From: Mesorhizobium sp. AR10
Lineage (GTDB): Bacteria > Pseudomonadota > Alphaproteobacteria > Rhizobiales > Rhizobiaceae
DNA: 64,000 nucleotides
Direction: 5' to 3'
Assembly (NCBI RefSeq): GCF_024746795.1
Contig: NZ_CP080524.1
Coordinates: 3,698,001-3,762,000, forward strand
Shown piece by piece: positions 9,202 through 17,441 of the stretch (its first letter is position 1; every line of letters begins with the position of its first letter). The translations under genes and the position numbers were made by a program. Under the pieces are notes generated by a model. The model did not search any database and had not been told where the DNA came from. It was given only the letters and a program-made list of their open reading frames with translations.

Positions 9202-10020
9202 ATGACAAGTTTTCACGTGATAGCAGGCGCCAGCGAGACGCTGGAACATACCAAAATTCGAAAAATCGGAGTTTCCGACCTTTTTGACGCGCTCAGGCGT
9301 GGCGTCGCCGATTTCATGGTGAAACCATCGCATATCGTTTTTCTCTGCCTGATCTACCCGCTTGTCGGCGTCGTGCTCGCTGCCTGGACATCGGGCGCCA
9401 ATGCGTTGCCTTTGTTGTTTCCGCTGGTCTCCGGTTTTGCGCTGATCGGTCCGTTCGCGGCAATCGGCCTCTATGAGATCAGCCGCAGACGCGAAGCCGG
9501 CCTCGACGCCTCCTGGAACCACGCCTTCGAGATCAGGAATTCTCCGGCGCTGCCGGCCATCGCGGCGGTCGGGATTATGCTGTTGGCGATCTTCATCGCC
9601 TGGCTTTTGACCGCGCAGCTGTTTTACCAGCAGTTGTTCGGCCCGGCCCCGCCGGAATCGATATCCGGCTTCATCAATGAAGTATTCGCCACCGGGCGCG
9701 GCTGGACGCTGATCATTCTCGGTCACGCGATCGGCTTCGTCTTTGCCGCGGTCGTGCTGTGCACCACGGTCGTCGCTTTCCCGCTCTTGCTCGACCGCGA
9801 CGTCGGCGCCTACGAAGCCATCCACACCTCGGTGCGTGTGGTTCTGGCGAACCCGATCGCGATGGCTGTCTGGGGACTGATTGTCGCCGTCGCCCTGATC
9901 ATCGGCTCGCTGCCGGTGTTTGCGGGGCTGGCGATCGTGTTGCCGATCCTCGGCCACGCCACCTGGCATGTCTACCGCAAGGTTGTGGAATCGCCGTCGC
10001 CCGCCAAACCGGCGAGTTGA
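9202..10020 (+). CDS. DUF2189 integral membrane protein
   Basis: A 272-residue protein with about six membrane segments and the DUF2189 features: an N-terminal cytoplasmic segment reading I-R-K-I-G-V-S-D-L-F-D-A-L-R-R-G, and the loop S-G-F-A-L-I-G-P-F-A-A-I-G-L-Y-E-I-S-R-R-R-E-x-G. The family is often found near cytochrome oxidase genes in alphaproteobacteria and its function is unknown. The start is supported by GGAGG (9190-9194). A bidirectional hairpin follows the gene. Confidence 0.85.
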   Translation: MTSFHVIAGASETLEHTKIRKIGVSDLFDALRRGVADFMVKPSHIVFLCLIYPLVGVVLAAWTSGANALPLLFPLVSGFALIGPFAAIGLYEISRRREAGLDASWNHAFEIRNSPALPAIAAVGIMLLAIFIAWLLTAQLFYQQLFGPAPPESISGFINEVFATGRGWTLIILGHAIGFVFAAVVLCTTVVAFPLLLDRDVGAYEAIHTSVRVVLANPIAMAVWGLIVAVALIIGSLPVFAGLAIVLPILGHATWHVYRKVVESPSPAKPAS

Positions 10021-10031
10021 GGAAATCCTGC

Positions 10032-10063
10032 CTTCCGACACCGGCTCGCGCCGGTGCCGGAAG
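10032..10063. terminator. Hairpin between convergent DUF2189 and ybaK-like genes
   Basis: A 14-bp stem with one mismatch (10032-10045 against 10050-10063) and a TCGC loop lies between two genes whose stops face each other. It is well placed to end transcription from both sides, though neither side has a strong T-run. Confidence 0.6.
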
Positions 10064-10076
10064 TTGATCAGAGCTT

Positions 10077-10550
10077 TCAGTAGGCCGGGTGGCTGAAGCG
10101 GGCTTGGCGCGCGTCCTTGGTCAGGTCGCGGAAATCCTTGCCGCTTACATGCACCAGCGTCCTGTGGTCGCCGCCCTCAAAATAGATGTCGGCGGCGGCA
10201 CCCAGGCTCTCATCGAGGATGACAGGCACATCGTAGGCCGCACCGATCGGCGGTACGGCGCCGATATCGCAATCAGCGAAGAGTGAAACCACCTCGTCTT
10301 CGGAGGCGAGACCAAGACGCCTGTCCATGACGTCCTGCAATGCGCCGAGTTCGATCCTGTGCGTACTGGGAACCACGGCCAGCGCATAGCCAAGTTCGTG
10401 GTGAACGACCACCGATTTGGCCATGATGCTGCCCGGCACATGCGCCGCGATGGCGGACTGCCGGGTTGTGGATGTGCGATGATGCGCGACGGTGTCGTAG
10501 GAAATTCCCTTGCCGTCGATATAGTCCTTCAGCCTGTTTGCGATGGTCAT
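10077..10550 (-). CDS. YbaK/ProX-type aminoacyl-tRNA deacylase-like protein
   Basis: A 157-residue single-domain protein of the YbaK/aminoacyl-tRNA-synthetase-associated family. The fold signatures are visible: an early H-H-R-T-S-T-T-R-Q-S-A, then A-K-S-V-V-V-H near residues 44-50 with the conserved lysine of the catalytic site, and the central G-A-V-P-P-I-G block near 97-103. Members hydrolyse mischarged tRNAs (for example Cys- or Ala-tRNA-Pro); the exact substrate cannot be read from sequence. It stands alone between the DUF2189 gene and the cox operon. Confidence 0.85.
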   Translation of the reverse strand: MTIANRLKDYIDGKGISYDTVAHHRTSTTRQSAIAAHVPGSIMAKSVVVHHELGYALAVVPSTHRIELGALQDVMDRRLGLASEDEVVSLFADCDIGAVPPIGAAYDVPVILDESLGAAADIYFEGGDHRTLVHVSGKDFRDLTKDARQARFSHPAY

Positions 10551-10727
10551 CTTGGGCCTCCCTTGCCGGAGTTCGCGACTCGCGGAGAAACGAGGGCAAT
10601 CATTCTCCTGATGTCCGCTTCCGATACCTGGAAAATGGTCCAGTCGCCGGTTGTTTCAAGGCAACCGACCAGCAAACAGCGCACTCAACTGAAGCTGCCG
10701 CTGCAGAAACTCATCGAGCTTCAAATG

Positions 10728-11132
10728 TCAGGGCCCGGCCCCGAAGAACACCAGCCGGGTGAAAAGCGTGTAGTCCGCTTCGAAGACCATCATTGCCACG
10801 AACACCAGCACCAGAACCGGCGGCAGGATGATCGCATAGGTCAGCGCCAGCCGCTCCCAGGCCATGTGCATGAAGAAGGCGACGATCAGCCCCGCCTTGA
10901 GGATCATGAAGATCAGGATCAGCGACCATCTGAGATAGCCGTGGAGGCCGAAATAATCGACCATATAGGAGCAGGCGCTGAGGACGAACAGCCATGCCCA
11001 GACCACCAGATAGAGCTTGATCGGGTGTTCCTGGTGAACGTCGGTATGGGCGACGCCGGTCGCTGGCGCTTCATGCGCGTGTCCAGCGTGAAGGGTGTGT
11101 TGCCCCAGGCCGTTTGCGGTTGCTTCAGCCAT
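10728..11132 (-). CDS. Cytochrome c oxidase subunit IV-like protein
   Basis: A 134-residue membrane protein with three hydrophobic spans and a His-rich N-terminus, matching the prokaryotic subunit IV (CoxIV/CyoD-like) family: P-I-K-L-Y-L-V-V-W and later F-F-M-H-M-A-W-E-R. It is the last gene of a five-gene operon and starts 9 bp after the subunit III gene stops. Subunit IV is non-catalytic and is thought to help assembly or stability of the membrane complex. Confidence 0.85.
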   Translation of the reverse strand: MAEATANGLGQHTLHAGHAHEAPATGVAHTDVHQEHPIKLYLVVWAWLFVLSACSYMVDYFGLHGYLRWSLILIFMILKAGLIVAFFMHMAWERLALTYAIILPPVLVLVFVAMMVFEADYTLFTRLVFFGAGP

Positions 11133-11141
11133 ATCTGCCTC

Positions 11142-11864
11142 TCACCAAAGATAGAAAAATGCGAAAATGAACACCCAGACCAGATCGACGAAATGCCAGT
11201 AGAGCCCCATGATCTCGACGCTCTCGTAGTGACCCTTGCGGCTGGTGAAGAAGCCGCGCCGTTCGGTGTCGTAATCTCCGCGCCAGACCTTTCGCGCCAC
11301 GATGATCAGGAAGATCACCCCGATCGTCACATGCGTGCCGTGGAAGCCGGTGATCATGAAGAAAGACGAACCGAACTGCGCTGCGCCCCATGGATTGCCC
11401 CAGGGCCGTACCCCTTCGCTGATCAGCTTGGTCCATTCGAAGGCTTGCATGCCGACAAAGGTCGCGCCCAGCACTGCTGTCAGAAGCATGAGGATTGCCG
11501 TCTTGCGGCGGTCGCGGCGATAGCCGAAATTGACCGCCATGGCCATCGTGCCGCTGCTGGAGATCAGCACGAAGGTCATGATGGCGATCAGGATCAGCGG
11601 AACATTCGAGCCGCCTATGTGCAGCGCAAAGACCTCGCTCGGGTTGGGCCACGGCACGCGTGTCGACATGCGTGCGGTCATGTAGGAGAGCAGGAAGCAG
11701 CCGAAGATGAAGGTGTCGCTGAGCAGGAAGATCCACATCATGGCCTTGCCCCAGGACACGTTCTTGAACGCCCGCTGATCCGAGGACCAGTCGGCGGCGA
11801 TGCCTTGCCAGCCGGCAGGCCGCGGCTCCGTTTGGCCGACATGCGTCACTGTCGTCTCTGCCAT
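11142..11864 (-). CDS. Cytochrome c oxidase subunit III family protein (CoxO-like)
   Basis: A 240-residue polytopic protein of the heme-copper oxidase subunit III family. Typical features are W-I-F-L-L-S-D-T-F-I-F, the conserved F-E-W block near residue 123 and the terminal Y-W-H-F-V-D-L-V-W-V-F. It binds no redox cofactor and stabilises the proton-pumping core. It lies between a second subunit III paralogue and the subunit IV gene. Two adjacent subunit III-like genes recall coxO and coxP of the Bradyrhizobium coxMNOP oxidase. Confidence 0.88.
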   Translation of the reverse strand: MAETTVTHVGQTEPRPAGWQGIAADWSSDQRAFKNVSWGKAMMWIFLLSDTFIFGCFLLSYMTARMSTRVPWPNPSEVFALHIGGSNVPLILIAIMTFVLISSSGTMAMAVNFGYRRDRRKTAILMLLTAVLGATFVGMQAFEWTKLISEGVRPWGNPWGAAQFGSSFFMITGFHGTHVTIGVIFLIIVARKVWRGDYDTERRGFFTSRKGHYESVEIMGLYWHFVDLVWVFIFAFFYLW

Positions 11865-11877
11865 GCTCCCAGACCTC

Positions 11878-12582
11878 CTAGGTCAGTAACTGTCGGCAAA
11901 TGTCGATAAAGGTTGCGGCCCAGCCGGCCAGAAGAGCGAAGATGGCGAGCCAGACGAAAAGCAGGAAATGCCAGTACATGGTGCACAGTTCGACGCTGAG
12001 GCGAAGCCGCTCCGGCCGTGCTCCGTTCCAGGCGGCGGCGATTGTCCTGCCCAGGCCCACCAGCCCCCCCACTATGTGCAGGCCATGCATCCCGGTTATC
12101 AGGTAGAAAAAACTGTTGGCCGGATTGGAGGTCAGCAAATAGCCGTCGGCGGTCAGTTCCCGCCATGCCACAAGCTGTCCAATCAGGAAGGCGACCGCGG
12201 TGAGCCCAGCTGTCACCAGGCCGAGCCTGACCGTGTCCATCCGGCCTTTGCGTGCCGCGACCGAGGCGCATTGCAGCGCAATGCTGCTCAAGACCAGAAC
12301 GCCGGTGTTGAGCCAGAGCAGGCGCGGCCCCGGAAGCGGCTGCCAGTCCGACAGCGCCATGCGCATGAAGTAGGCGCTGGTGAACAGCGCAAACAGGGAG
12401 CCGACGACGGCGAGGAAGACGCCGAGACCGATCTTGGCGGTCGGCAGCGCCGATCGGTCCAGGGCGATAAAATCGCCGAGCAACCCTTGCTCGAGCCATG
12501 GCTTTCCCATCAGCCGCTGATGGGAAAGCCACCATCCGGCAATGCCGGCGACCACGAGCATGAAAACCAGAACGACGCTCAT
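11878..12582 (-). CDS. Second cytochrome c oxidase subunit III-like protein (CoxP/CoxO-like)
   Basis: A 234-residue polytopic membrane protein that ends with the subunit III signature M-Y-W-H-F-L-L-F-V-W-L, preceded by G-M-H-G-L-H-I-V-G-G. It begins with a single span and an extra loop. The ATG at 12582 is chosen because it overlaps the subunit I stop codon (ATGA), implying coupled translation. It is a diverged paralogue of the next gene. Whether both enter the same complex cannot be told from sequence. Confidence 0.85.
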   Translation of the reverse strand: MSVVLVFMLVVAGIAGWWLSHQRLMGKPWLEQGLLGDFIALDRSALPTAKIGLGVFLAVVGSLFALFTSAYFMRMALSDWQPLPGPRLLWLNTGVLVLSSIALQCASVAARKGRMDTVRLGLVTAGLTAVAFLIGQLVAWRELTADGYLLTSNPANSFFYLITGMHGLHIVGGLVGLGRTIAAAWNGARPERLRLSVELCTMYWHFLLFVWLAIFALLAGWAATFIDICRQLLT

Positions 12583-14348
12583 GCCGGCTCCCTGGAGGGG
12601 CCGAAATTGCCCGGCACGTTTTGCGGGATAAAGTCCTCCTTGGCGCCCGGCACGCTGTAGTCGTAGGCCCAGCGATAGACGATCGGCAGCTCCTTGCCGA
12701 AATTGCCGTGGGCCGGCGGTGTTTCGGACGTCTGCCATTCGAGCGTCGTGGCGCGCCACGGATTGCCGCCGGCCTCACGGCCATGACGGATGCTCCAGAT
12801 CAGATTGAACAGGAACACGATCTGAGCAAAGCCGACGATGAACGCCATGATGCTGATGAACGAGTTCAGGTGATGGGCTGACTCCGTCATGATCGTTATA
12901 TCGGTGAGTTCGTTGTAGCGCCGCGGCACGCCCATCAGGCCGATGTAGTGCATGGGGAAGAAAATCAGGTAGGCGCCGAGGAACGTGACCCAGAAATGGA
13001 ACTGGCCAAGCGTCTCGTTCAGCATCCGGCCGGTGACCTTCGGGTACCAGTGGTAGATCGCTCCGAAGATCACGGTGATCGGGGCGACGCCCATGACCAT
13101 ATGGAAATGGGCGACGACGAACATCGTGTCCGACAGTGGAACGTCGACGACGACGTTGCCGAGAAACAGCCCGGTCAGTCCGCCATTGACGAAGGTGACG
13201 ATGAAGGCCATGGCAAAAAGCATCGGTATGGTGAGATGAATGTCGCCGCGCCACAGCGTCAGCACCCAATTGTAGACCTTGATCGCGGTCGGGATAGCGA
13301 TGATCAATGTCGTGGTGGCGAAGAAGAAGCCGAAATAGGGGTGCATACCGCTGACATACATGTGGTGCGCCCAGACCACGAAGCTCAGCGCGCCAATGCC
13401 GACGATGGCCCAGACCATCATCCGGTAGCCGAAGATGTTCTTGCGCGCATGGGTGCTGATCAGGTCGGATACGATACCGAAGGCCGGCAGCGCCACGATG
13501 TAGACCTCGGGGTGGCCGAAAAACCAGAACAGATGCTGGAACAGGATCGGGCTGCCGCCGCCGTGCTGCAATTGTTGGCCCATCTCGACGACCGCCGGCA
13601 TGAAGAAGCTGGTGCCGAGCAGGCGGTCAAACAACATCATCACGCAGGCGACGAACAGCGCCGGGAAGGCGAGCAGCGCCATGACGGTCGCGGTGAAGAT
13701 ACCCCAGACAGTCAGCGGCAGACGCATCAGCGTCATGCCGCGCGTGCGGCCCTGCAGCACCGTCACGACATAGTTCAAGCCGCCCATGGTGAAGCCGATG
13801 ATGAACAGGATCAGCGAGACGAGCATCAGGATGATGCCCCAGTCCTGTCCGCCAGGTGTGCCGGTCATGATGGCTTGCGGCGGGTACAGCGTCCAGCCGG
13901 CACCGGTCGGTCCGCCGGGTGCAAAGAAACTCGACACCAGAACCAGTACGGCAAGCAGGTAGATCCAGTAGCTCAGCATGTTGACATAGGGGAAAACCAT
14001 GTCGCGCGCGCCGACCATCAGCGGGATCAGGTAGTTGCCGAAGCCGCCGAGGAAGAGGGCCGTGAGCAGGTAGATCACCATGATCATGCCGTGCATGGTG
14101 ATGAATTGGTAGTAGGCTTCCGGGGTGATGAAGTCGAACGTGCTGGGGAAGCCGAGTTGCAGCCGCATCAGCCAGGACAACACCAGCGCGACCATGCCGA
14201 TCCCGATCGCCGTCGCCGAATACTGGATGGCGATGACCTTGGCATCCTGCGAGAAGACGTATTTCGTCCACCAACTGTGCGGATGGTAGAGATCCATTTC
14301 CGCGACTTCAGCCGGCGGGACGGCATCTGCAGGCGTGATATCGACCAT
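12579..14348 (-). CDS. Cytochrome c oxidase subunit I (aa3-type, CoxN-like)
   Basis: A 589-residue catalytic subunit with all metal ligands visible: H86 (M-H-G-M) and H416 for the low-spin heme, H414 for the high-spin heme, and H279, H328 and H329 for CuB. The tyrosine for the His-Tyr crosslink is Y283 in G-H-P-E-V-Y, and E281 in that motif marks an A1-type proton-pumping oxidase. It reduces oxygen to water in the inner membrane. The C-terminal 40 or so residues extend past the last span (P-I-V-Y-R-W-A-Y-D-Y). It is the second gene of the operon, after subunit II. Confidence 0.96.
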   Translation of the reverse strand: MVDITPADAVPPAEVAEMDLYHPHSWWTKYVFSQDAKVIAIQYSATAIGIGMVALVLSWLMRLQLGFPSTFDFITPEAYYQFITMHGMIMVIYLLTALFLGGFGNYLIPLMVGARDMVFPYVNMLSYWIYLLAVLVLVSSFFAPGGPTGAGWTLYPPQAIMTGTPGGQDWGIILMLVSLILFIIGFTMGGLNYVVTVLQGRTRGMTLMRLPLTVWGIFTATVMALLAFPALFVACVMMLFDRLLGTSFFMPAVVEMGQQLQHGGGSPILFQHLFWFFGHPEVYIVALPAFGIVSDLISTHARKNIFGYRMMVWAIVGIGALSFVVWAHHMYVSGMHPYFGFFFATTTLIIAIPTAIKVYNWVLTLWRGDIHLTIPMLFAMAFIVTFVNGGLTGLFLGNVVVDVPLSDTMFVVAHFHMVMGVAPITVIFGAIYHWYPKVTGRMLNETLGQFHFWVTFLGAYLIFFPMHYIGLMGVPRRYNELTDITIMTESAHHLNSFISIMAFIVGFAQIVFLFNLIWSIRHGREAGGNPWRATTLEWQTSETPPAHGNFGKELPIVYRWAYDYSVPGAKEDFIPQNVPGNFGPSREPA

Positions 14349-14368
14349 AGGAACACCTCCGTGCCCTT

Positions 14369-15253
14369 TCAGCGAGCTTCGACGGTTTCGAGCTTTGCTG
14401 TTATTTCGAGAGCCGGCGCCGTCGTCTGTCCCGGCATCTCATTTGCCGAGCCAGTCTGCTGGGGTGCCGACAATTGCGCGAAAGTCTGCTGCTGGTCGAG
14501 CCAGGCCACATAGTCCTGCTCAGTGTCGACCATGACGATGCCATTCATCATCGGATGCCCCTGTCCGCAAAGCTCGGCACACAGGACCTGGAAGGTTCCG
14601 GTTTTGGTCGGGGTGAACCAGAAATAGGTGACCGAGCCCGGGATCATGTCCATCTTGGCGCGGAATTCAGGGACGTAGAAATCGTGCAGCACATCGATCG
14701 AGCGCAGCAGCATCTTGACCGGCTTGCCGACCGGCAGATGCAGGTCGGCCGCTTCGACCACGACATCGTCCTGGCCGTTGGGATCGCTGTCGATGACGCC
14801 CAGCGGATTTTCAGCGGTGACGTTTCGGGTGTCGGACGTGCCGAGCTTGCCGTCCTTGCCGGGCAAGCGGAAACTCCACTGCCATTGCTGGCCAACGACT
14901 TCGACCACGGTTGCGTCGCTCGGAACGTTGACGAACTGGCTCCAGACAAACAGGCCGGGAACCAGCATGGCGGTGACACCCACTCCGGTGACGATCGTCA
15001 GCCACCATTCAAGCCGCTTGTTCTCCGGCTCATAGGCCGCCTTATTCCCTTCCCGATGACGGAAGCGGAACACGCAATAGGCCATGAATAGCACAACAGC
15101 GGCGAAGACGACGCCGGTGATCCAGAAAGTGATAATGATGGTGTGGTCGATATAGTCCCAGTTTGAGGCAATCGGCGTCCACCACCATGGGCTCAGGAAG
15201 TGGAACAACACTGAGCCCACGACTATCAAAACGAGTACAAGCGCGATGGCCAT
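14369..15253 (-). CDS. Cytochrome c oxidase subunit II (CoxM-like)
   Basis: A 294-residue protein with two N-terminal membrane spans and a periplasmic cupredoxin domain. The CuA site is complete: H190, C225, E227, C229, H233 and M236 (C-A-E-L-C-G-Q-G-H-P-M-M). There is no CXXCH, so it is not a caa3-type subunit with its own heme c and needs a separate cytochrome c donor. The mono-heme cytochrome encoded at 7.5 kb is a candidate. First gene of the cox operon; the start is followed directly by a hydrophobic span with no cleavable signal evident. Confidence 0.95.
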   Translation of the reverse strand: MAIALVLVLIVVGSVLFHFLSPWWWTPIASNWDYIDHTIIITFWITGVVFAAVVLFMAYCVFRFRHREGNKAAYEPENKRLEWWLTIVTGVGVTAMLVPGLFVWSQFVNVPSDATVVEVVGQQWQWSFRLPGKDGKLGTSDTRNVTAENPLGVIDSDPNGQDDVVVEAADLHLPVGKPVKMLLRSIDVLHDFYVPEFRAKMDMIPGSVTYFWFTPTKTGTFQVLCAELCGQGHPMMNGIVMVDTEQDYVAWLDQQQTFAQLSAPQQTGSANEMPGQTTAPALEITAKLETVEAR

Positions 15254-15403
15254 GTCCCGTTCCTCCCTGGTATTCCAAGGGGCGCTAAGCCGTCCCGGGA
15301 AATACCAAGTCCATCATGCGTGATTTGCGATCGAAATTCTAGAGCCGGCTGTGGAAGGGGCAAAAAATCGCTTTTTTGCGGCCGCGGACCTGCGGCACCA
15401 GTG

Positions 15404-15563
15404 CTCAACCTATCAGCAGCAGGCCCTTCATGCTGGTGTTGCCGTTCTTGCCGATGATGATGTGGTCGTGGATGGCGCAGCCGAGCGGCTTGGCGGTGTC
15501 GACGATCAGCCTGGTCATCTCGACGTGGGCTCGTGCCGACGCCTATAGGAGGCTGTGCATCAA
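15404..15563 (-). pseudogene. radC: radC 3'-end fragment 1 (decayed)
   Basis: Read leftward, the last third of RadC can be recognised: L-M-H, then a damaged segment with an in-frame stop and a 9-bp shortening where [11 protein letters not shown] should be, then [35 protein letters not shown] and a stop. No upstream RadC sequence precedes it. The fragment starts at the same codons (TTGATGCAC) as the fragment at 37944-38108 and lies in the same orientation. It marks the left edge of the carbohydrate island. Confidence 0.85.
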
Positions 15564-15572
15564 TATACTTGA
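15560..15572. promoter_or_regulatory. Candidate operator upstream of the XRE-cupin regulator gene
   Basis: The 13-bp sequence TCAATATACTTGA resembles the two palindromes found upstream of the ABC operon at 16303 and 16323 (TCAAG-N3-CTTGA) with one weaker arm position. It lies 75 bp before the regulator start, so it may serve autoregulation. It overlaps the edge of the radC fragment. The assignment is inferred from motif sharing. Confidence 0.45.
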
Positions 15573-15647
15573 GATAAAATTTCTTTGGAAAGCAATGATC
15601 AGTGCGTATGATCGGTTTCAGGATCCAAGTCGAACTGCGCGGCCCTC

Positions 15648-16265
15648 ATGAACAAAATCGATATCCACAAACGCAAGGACACTGACGAACGCGCGACCGC
15701 GACCAGCCTTTTGCGCCTCGGCACACGGCTAAAACTTGCCCGGCAGACGCGTGGCCTGACTTTGAAGGCGCTCGCCGCCGCCGCCAACTGCTCTGAAAGC
15801 CTGCTTTCGAAGGTCGAGAACGGCAAGGTATCGCCGTCGCTTCCCATGCTTCACAGGCTTGTCGAGGTGCTCGGCACGAATATTGGCTGGATGTTCGAGG
15901 AGTCCGACGGCGAGGAAGGCATCGTCTTCCGGGCTGGAGCGCGACCGTTGATCACACTTGATCCGCTTCGGCGCGGGGAGGGCATTTCGCTCGAGCGTGT
16001 CATACCATATTCACCGGGTCATCTCCTCCAATGCAACATTCATCACATCGAGGCGGGCGGTGAAAGTGCTGGCCCGATCCAGCATGCCGGCGAGGAAGTC
16101 GGCTATGTCCTCGAAGGGTTCATCGAACTGATGGTCGGTGAAAAGACGTTTCGGCTGTCTGCCGGCGATTCCTTCGTTTTCAATTCCGAACTGCCGCACT
16201 GGTACCGCAATGTCGGCGGTGAACGCGCCAGCATTTTCTGGGTGAACACGCCAGCCACATTCTGA
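15648..16265 (+). CDS. XRE-family regulator with C-terminal cupin domain
   Basis: A 205-residue regulator. Residues about 22-76 form an XRE-type helix-turn-helix (L-G-T-R-L-K-L-A-R-Q ... S-E-S-L-L-S-K-V-E-N-G-K-V-S-P-S). Residues about 125-200 form a small cupin (E-E-V-G-Y-V-L-E-G ... L-S-A-G-D-S-F-V-F), the usual ligand-sensing part of this PuuR-like class. It precedes a sugar ABC importer and catabolic genes on the same strand. Two matching palindromes lie in the 142-bp gap to the next gene and a third lies upstream of its own start, so it probably represses the cluster and itself until a small ligand binds. Confidence 0.9.
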   Translation: MNKIDIHKRKDTDERATATSLLRLGTRLKLARQTRGLTLKALAAAANCSESLLSKVENGKVSPSLPMLHRLVEVLGTNIGWMFEESDGEEGIVFRAGARPLITLDPLRRGEGISLERVIPYSPGHLLQCNIHHIEAGGESAGPIQHAGEEVGYVLEGFIELMVGEKTFRLSAGDSFVFNSELPHWYRNVGGERASIFWVNTPATF

Positions 16266-16302
16266 TCTGGCGAACCCCTCGTTTCCCTTCGCGGATGCTA
16301 AT

Positions 16303-16335
16303 TCAAGTCACTTGACAAGAAATCAAGTATCTTGA
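16303..16335 (+). promoter_or_regulatory. Tandem palindromic operators overlapping a promoter
   Basis: Two palindromes, TCAAGTCACTTGA (16303-16315) and TCAAGTATCTTGA (16323-16335), start exactly 20 bp apart, about two helical turns. The right arm of the first forms part of TTGACA (16312-16317), a consensus -35 box, and an AAATAT -10-like sequence (16335-16340) follows at 17 bp. A protein bound here would block the promoter of the ABC operon. The adjacent XRE-cupin regulator is the obvious candidate. Confidence 0.75.
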
Positions 16336-16407
16336 AATATGCTGGTGCGCTCAGGCGCCAGGTGAGCCCGATCAAGGGCCTTTTCCGCAAAACCAAGGGG
16401 AACCGGA

Positions 16408-17349
16408 ATGCGTCTTACCAAAATTCTTTCAGGCTGCGCGGCAGCCATAGCCATGACCCTCGCCCTCGGCTCTGCCTCCGCCATGGCCGAGACCTATGCG
16501 CTCGTCACCATCAACCAGCAGGCTCTGTTCTTCAACCAGATCAATGACGGTGCGACGGCTGCTGCCAAGGCTGCCGGCGTCGACCTCGTTATCTTCAACG
16601 CCAACAATGTGCCGAGCGCGCAAAACGACGCGATCGAGAACTACATTACCCAGAAGGTCGACGGCATCATTCTCGTCGCCATCGACGTCAACGGTGTGAA
16701 ACCGGCGATCACCGCGGCCAAGGCCGCCGGCATTCCAGTGATTGCCATCGACGCGCAAATCCCGGAAGGCGACAACGTCGCTTTCGTCGGTGTCGACAAC
16801 ACCAAGGCCGGCGAGGATATCGGCAAGTTCTATGCCGAATACGTCAAGACCAATATGAGCGGCACCGCCAAGATCGGTGTCGTCGGCGCGCTCAATTCGT
16901 TCATCCAGAACCAGCGCCTCGATGGCTTCAAGAAAGCCGTCACCGACAGCGGCCAGAAGGTCACATTCCTCGATACGGTCGACGGTCAGAATGTGCAGGA
17001 CGTCGCACTGTCCGCCTCCGAAAACCTGATGACCGCCAATCCCGACATGACGACGCTTTACGCGACCGGCGAGCCCGCTCTGCTTGGCGCGGTTTCCGCC
17101 GTCACCAGCCAGAGCCGTATCGGCGACGTCAAGGTGTTCGGGTGGGACTTGACCAAGTCAGCGATGCAGGGTCTCGAAGAAGGCTGGGTGATCGCAGTCG
17201 TCCAGCAGGATCCGGCCGGTGAGGGCAAGGCTGCCATCGAAGCCTTCGTCAAGCTCAAGAAGGGCGAGAAGATCGAGCCCATCATCAATGTTCCGATCAC
17301 CATCGTGACCAAGGAAAATGTTGGCCAGTTCAAGGACATGTTCAAGTAA
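16408..17349 (+). CDS. Sugar ABC transporter substrate-binding protein (RbsB-like)
   Basis: A 313-residue periplasmic binding protein with a signal peptide cleaved near S-A-M-A-E (residue 28). The body follows the ribose-binding-protein type (Peripl_BP_4): N-D-A-I-E-N-Y-I-T-Q-K-V-D-G-I-I-L-V in the first lobe, then A-A-G-I-P-V-I-A-I-D. The ligand is unknown; the family binds pentoses, hexoses, polyols and autoinducer-2. It is the first gene of the importer and is separated from the ATPase gene by a strong hairpin, a common way to make excess binding protein. Confidence 0.92.
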   Translation: MRLTKILSGCAAAIAMTLALGSASAMAETYALVTINQQALFFNQINDGATAAAKAAGVDLVIFNANNVPSAQNDAIENYITQKVDGIILVAIDVNGVKPAITAAKAAGIPVIAIDAQIPEGDNVAFVGVDNTKAGEDIGKFYAEYVKTNMSGTAKIGVVGALNSFIQNQRLDGFKKAVTDSGQKVTFLDTVDGQNVQDVALSASENLMTANPDMTTLYATGEPALLGAVSAVTSQSRIGDVKVFGWDLTKSAMQGLEEGWVIAVVQQDPAGEGKAAIEAFVKLKKGEKIEPIINVPITIVTKENVGQFKDMFK

Positions 17350-17363
17350 GATCTCCCAAGACC

Positions 17364-17406
17364 GCCGGGCTGCGCATCGACCCGAGAGTTGCTTGCGCAG
17401 CCCGGC
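17364..17406 (+). promoter_or_regulatory. Intercistronic hairpin after the binding-protein gene
   Basis: A perfect 13-bp inverted repeat (17364-17376 against 17394-17406) with a 17-nt loop lies 15 bp after the binding-protein stop codon and 36 bp before the ATPase start. No T-run follows. Such structures often stabilise the upstream mRNA or attenuate the downstream genes; that role is inferred here. Confidence 0.65.
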
Positions 17407-17441
17407 GACCGATTGAACTTGTCGCCCAGAGAACTGGAACC

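Noticed and set aside
10359..11909. Long plus-strand frames across the cox operon (10.4-14.5 kb).
   Set aside because: They are His/Asp/Arg-rich shadows of conserved membrane-protein genes on the minus strand.
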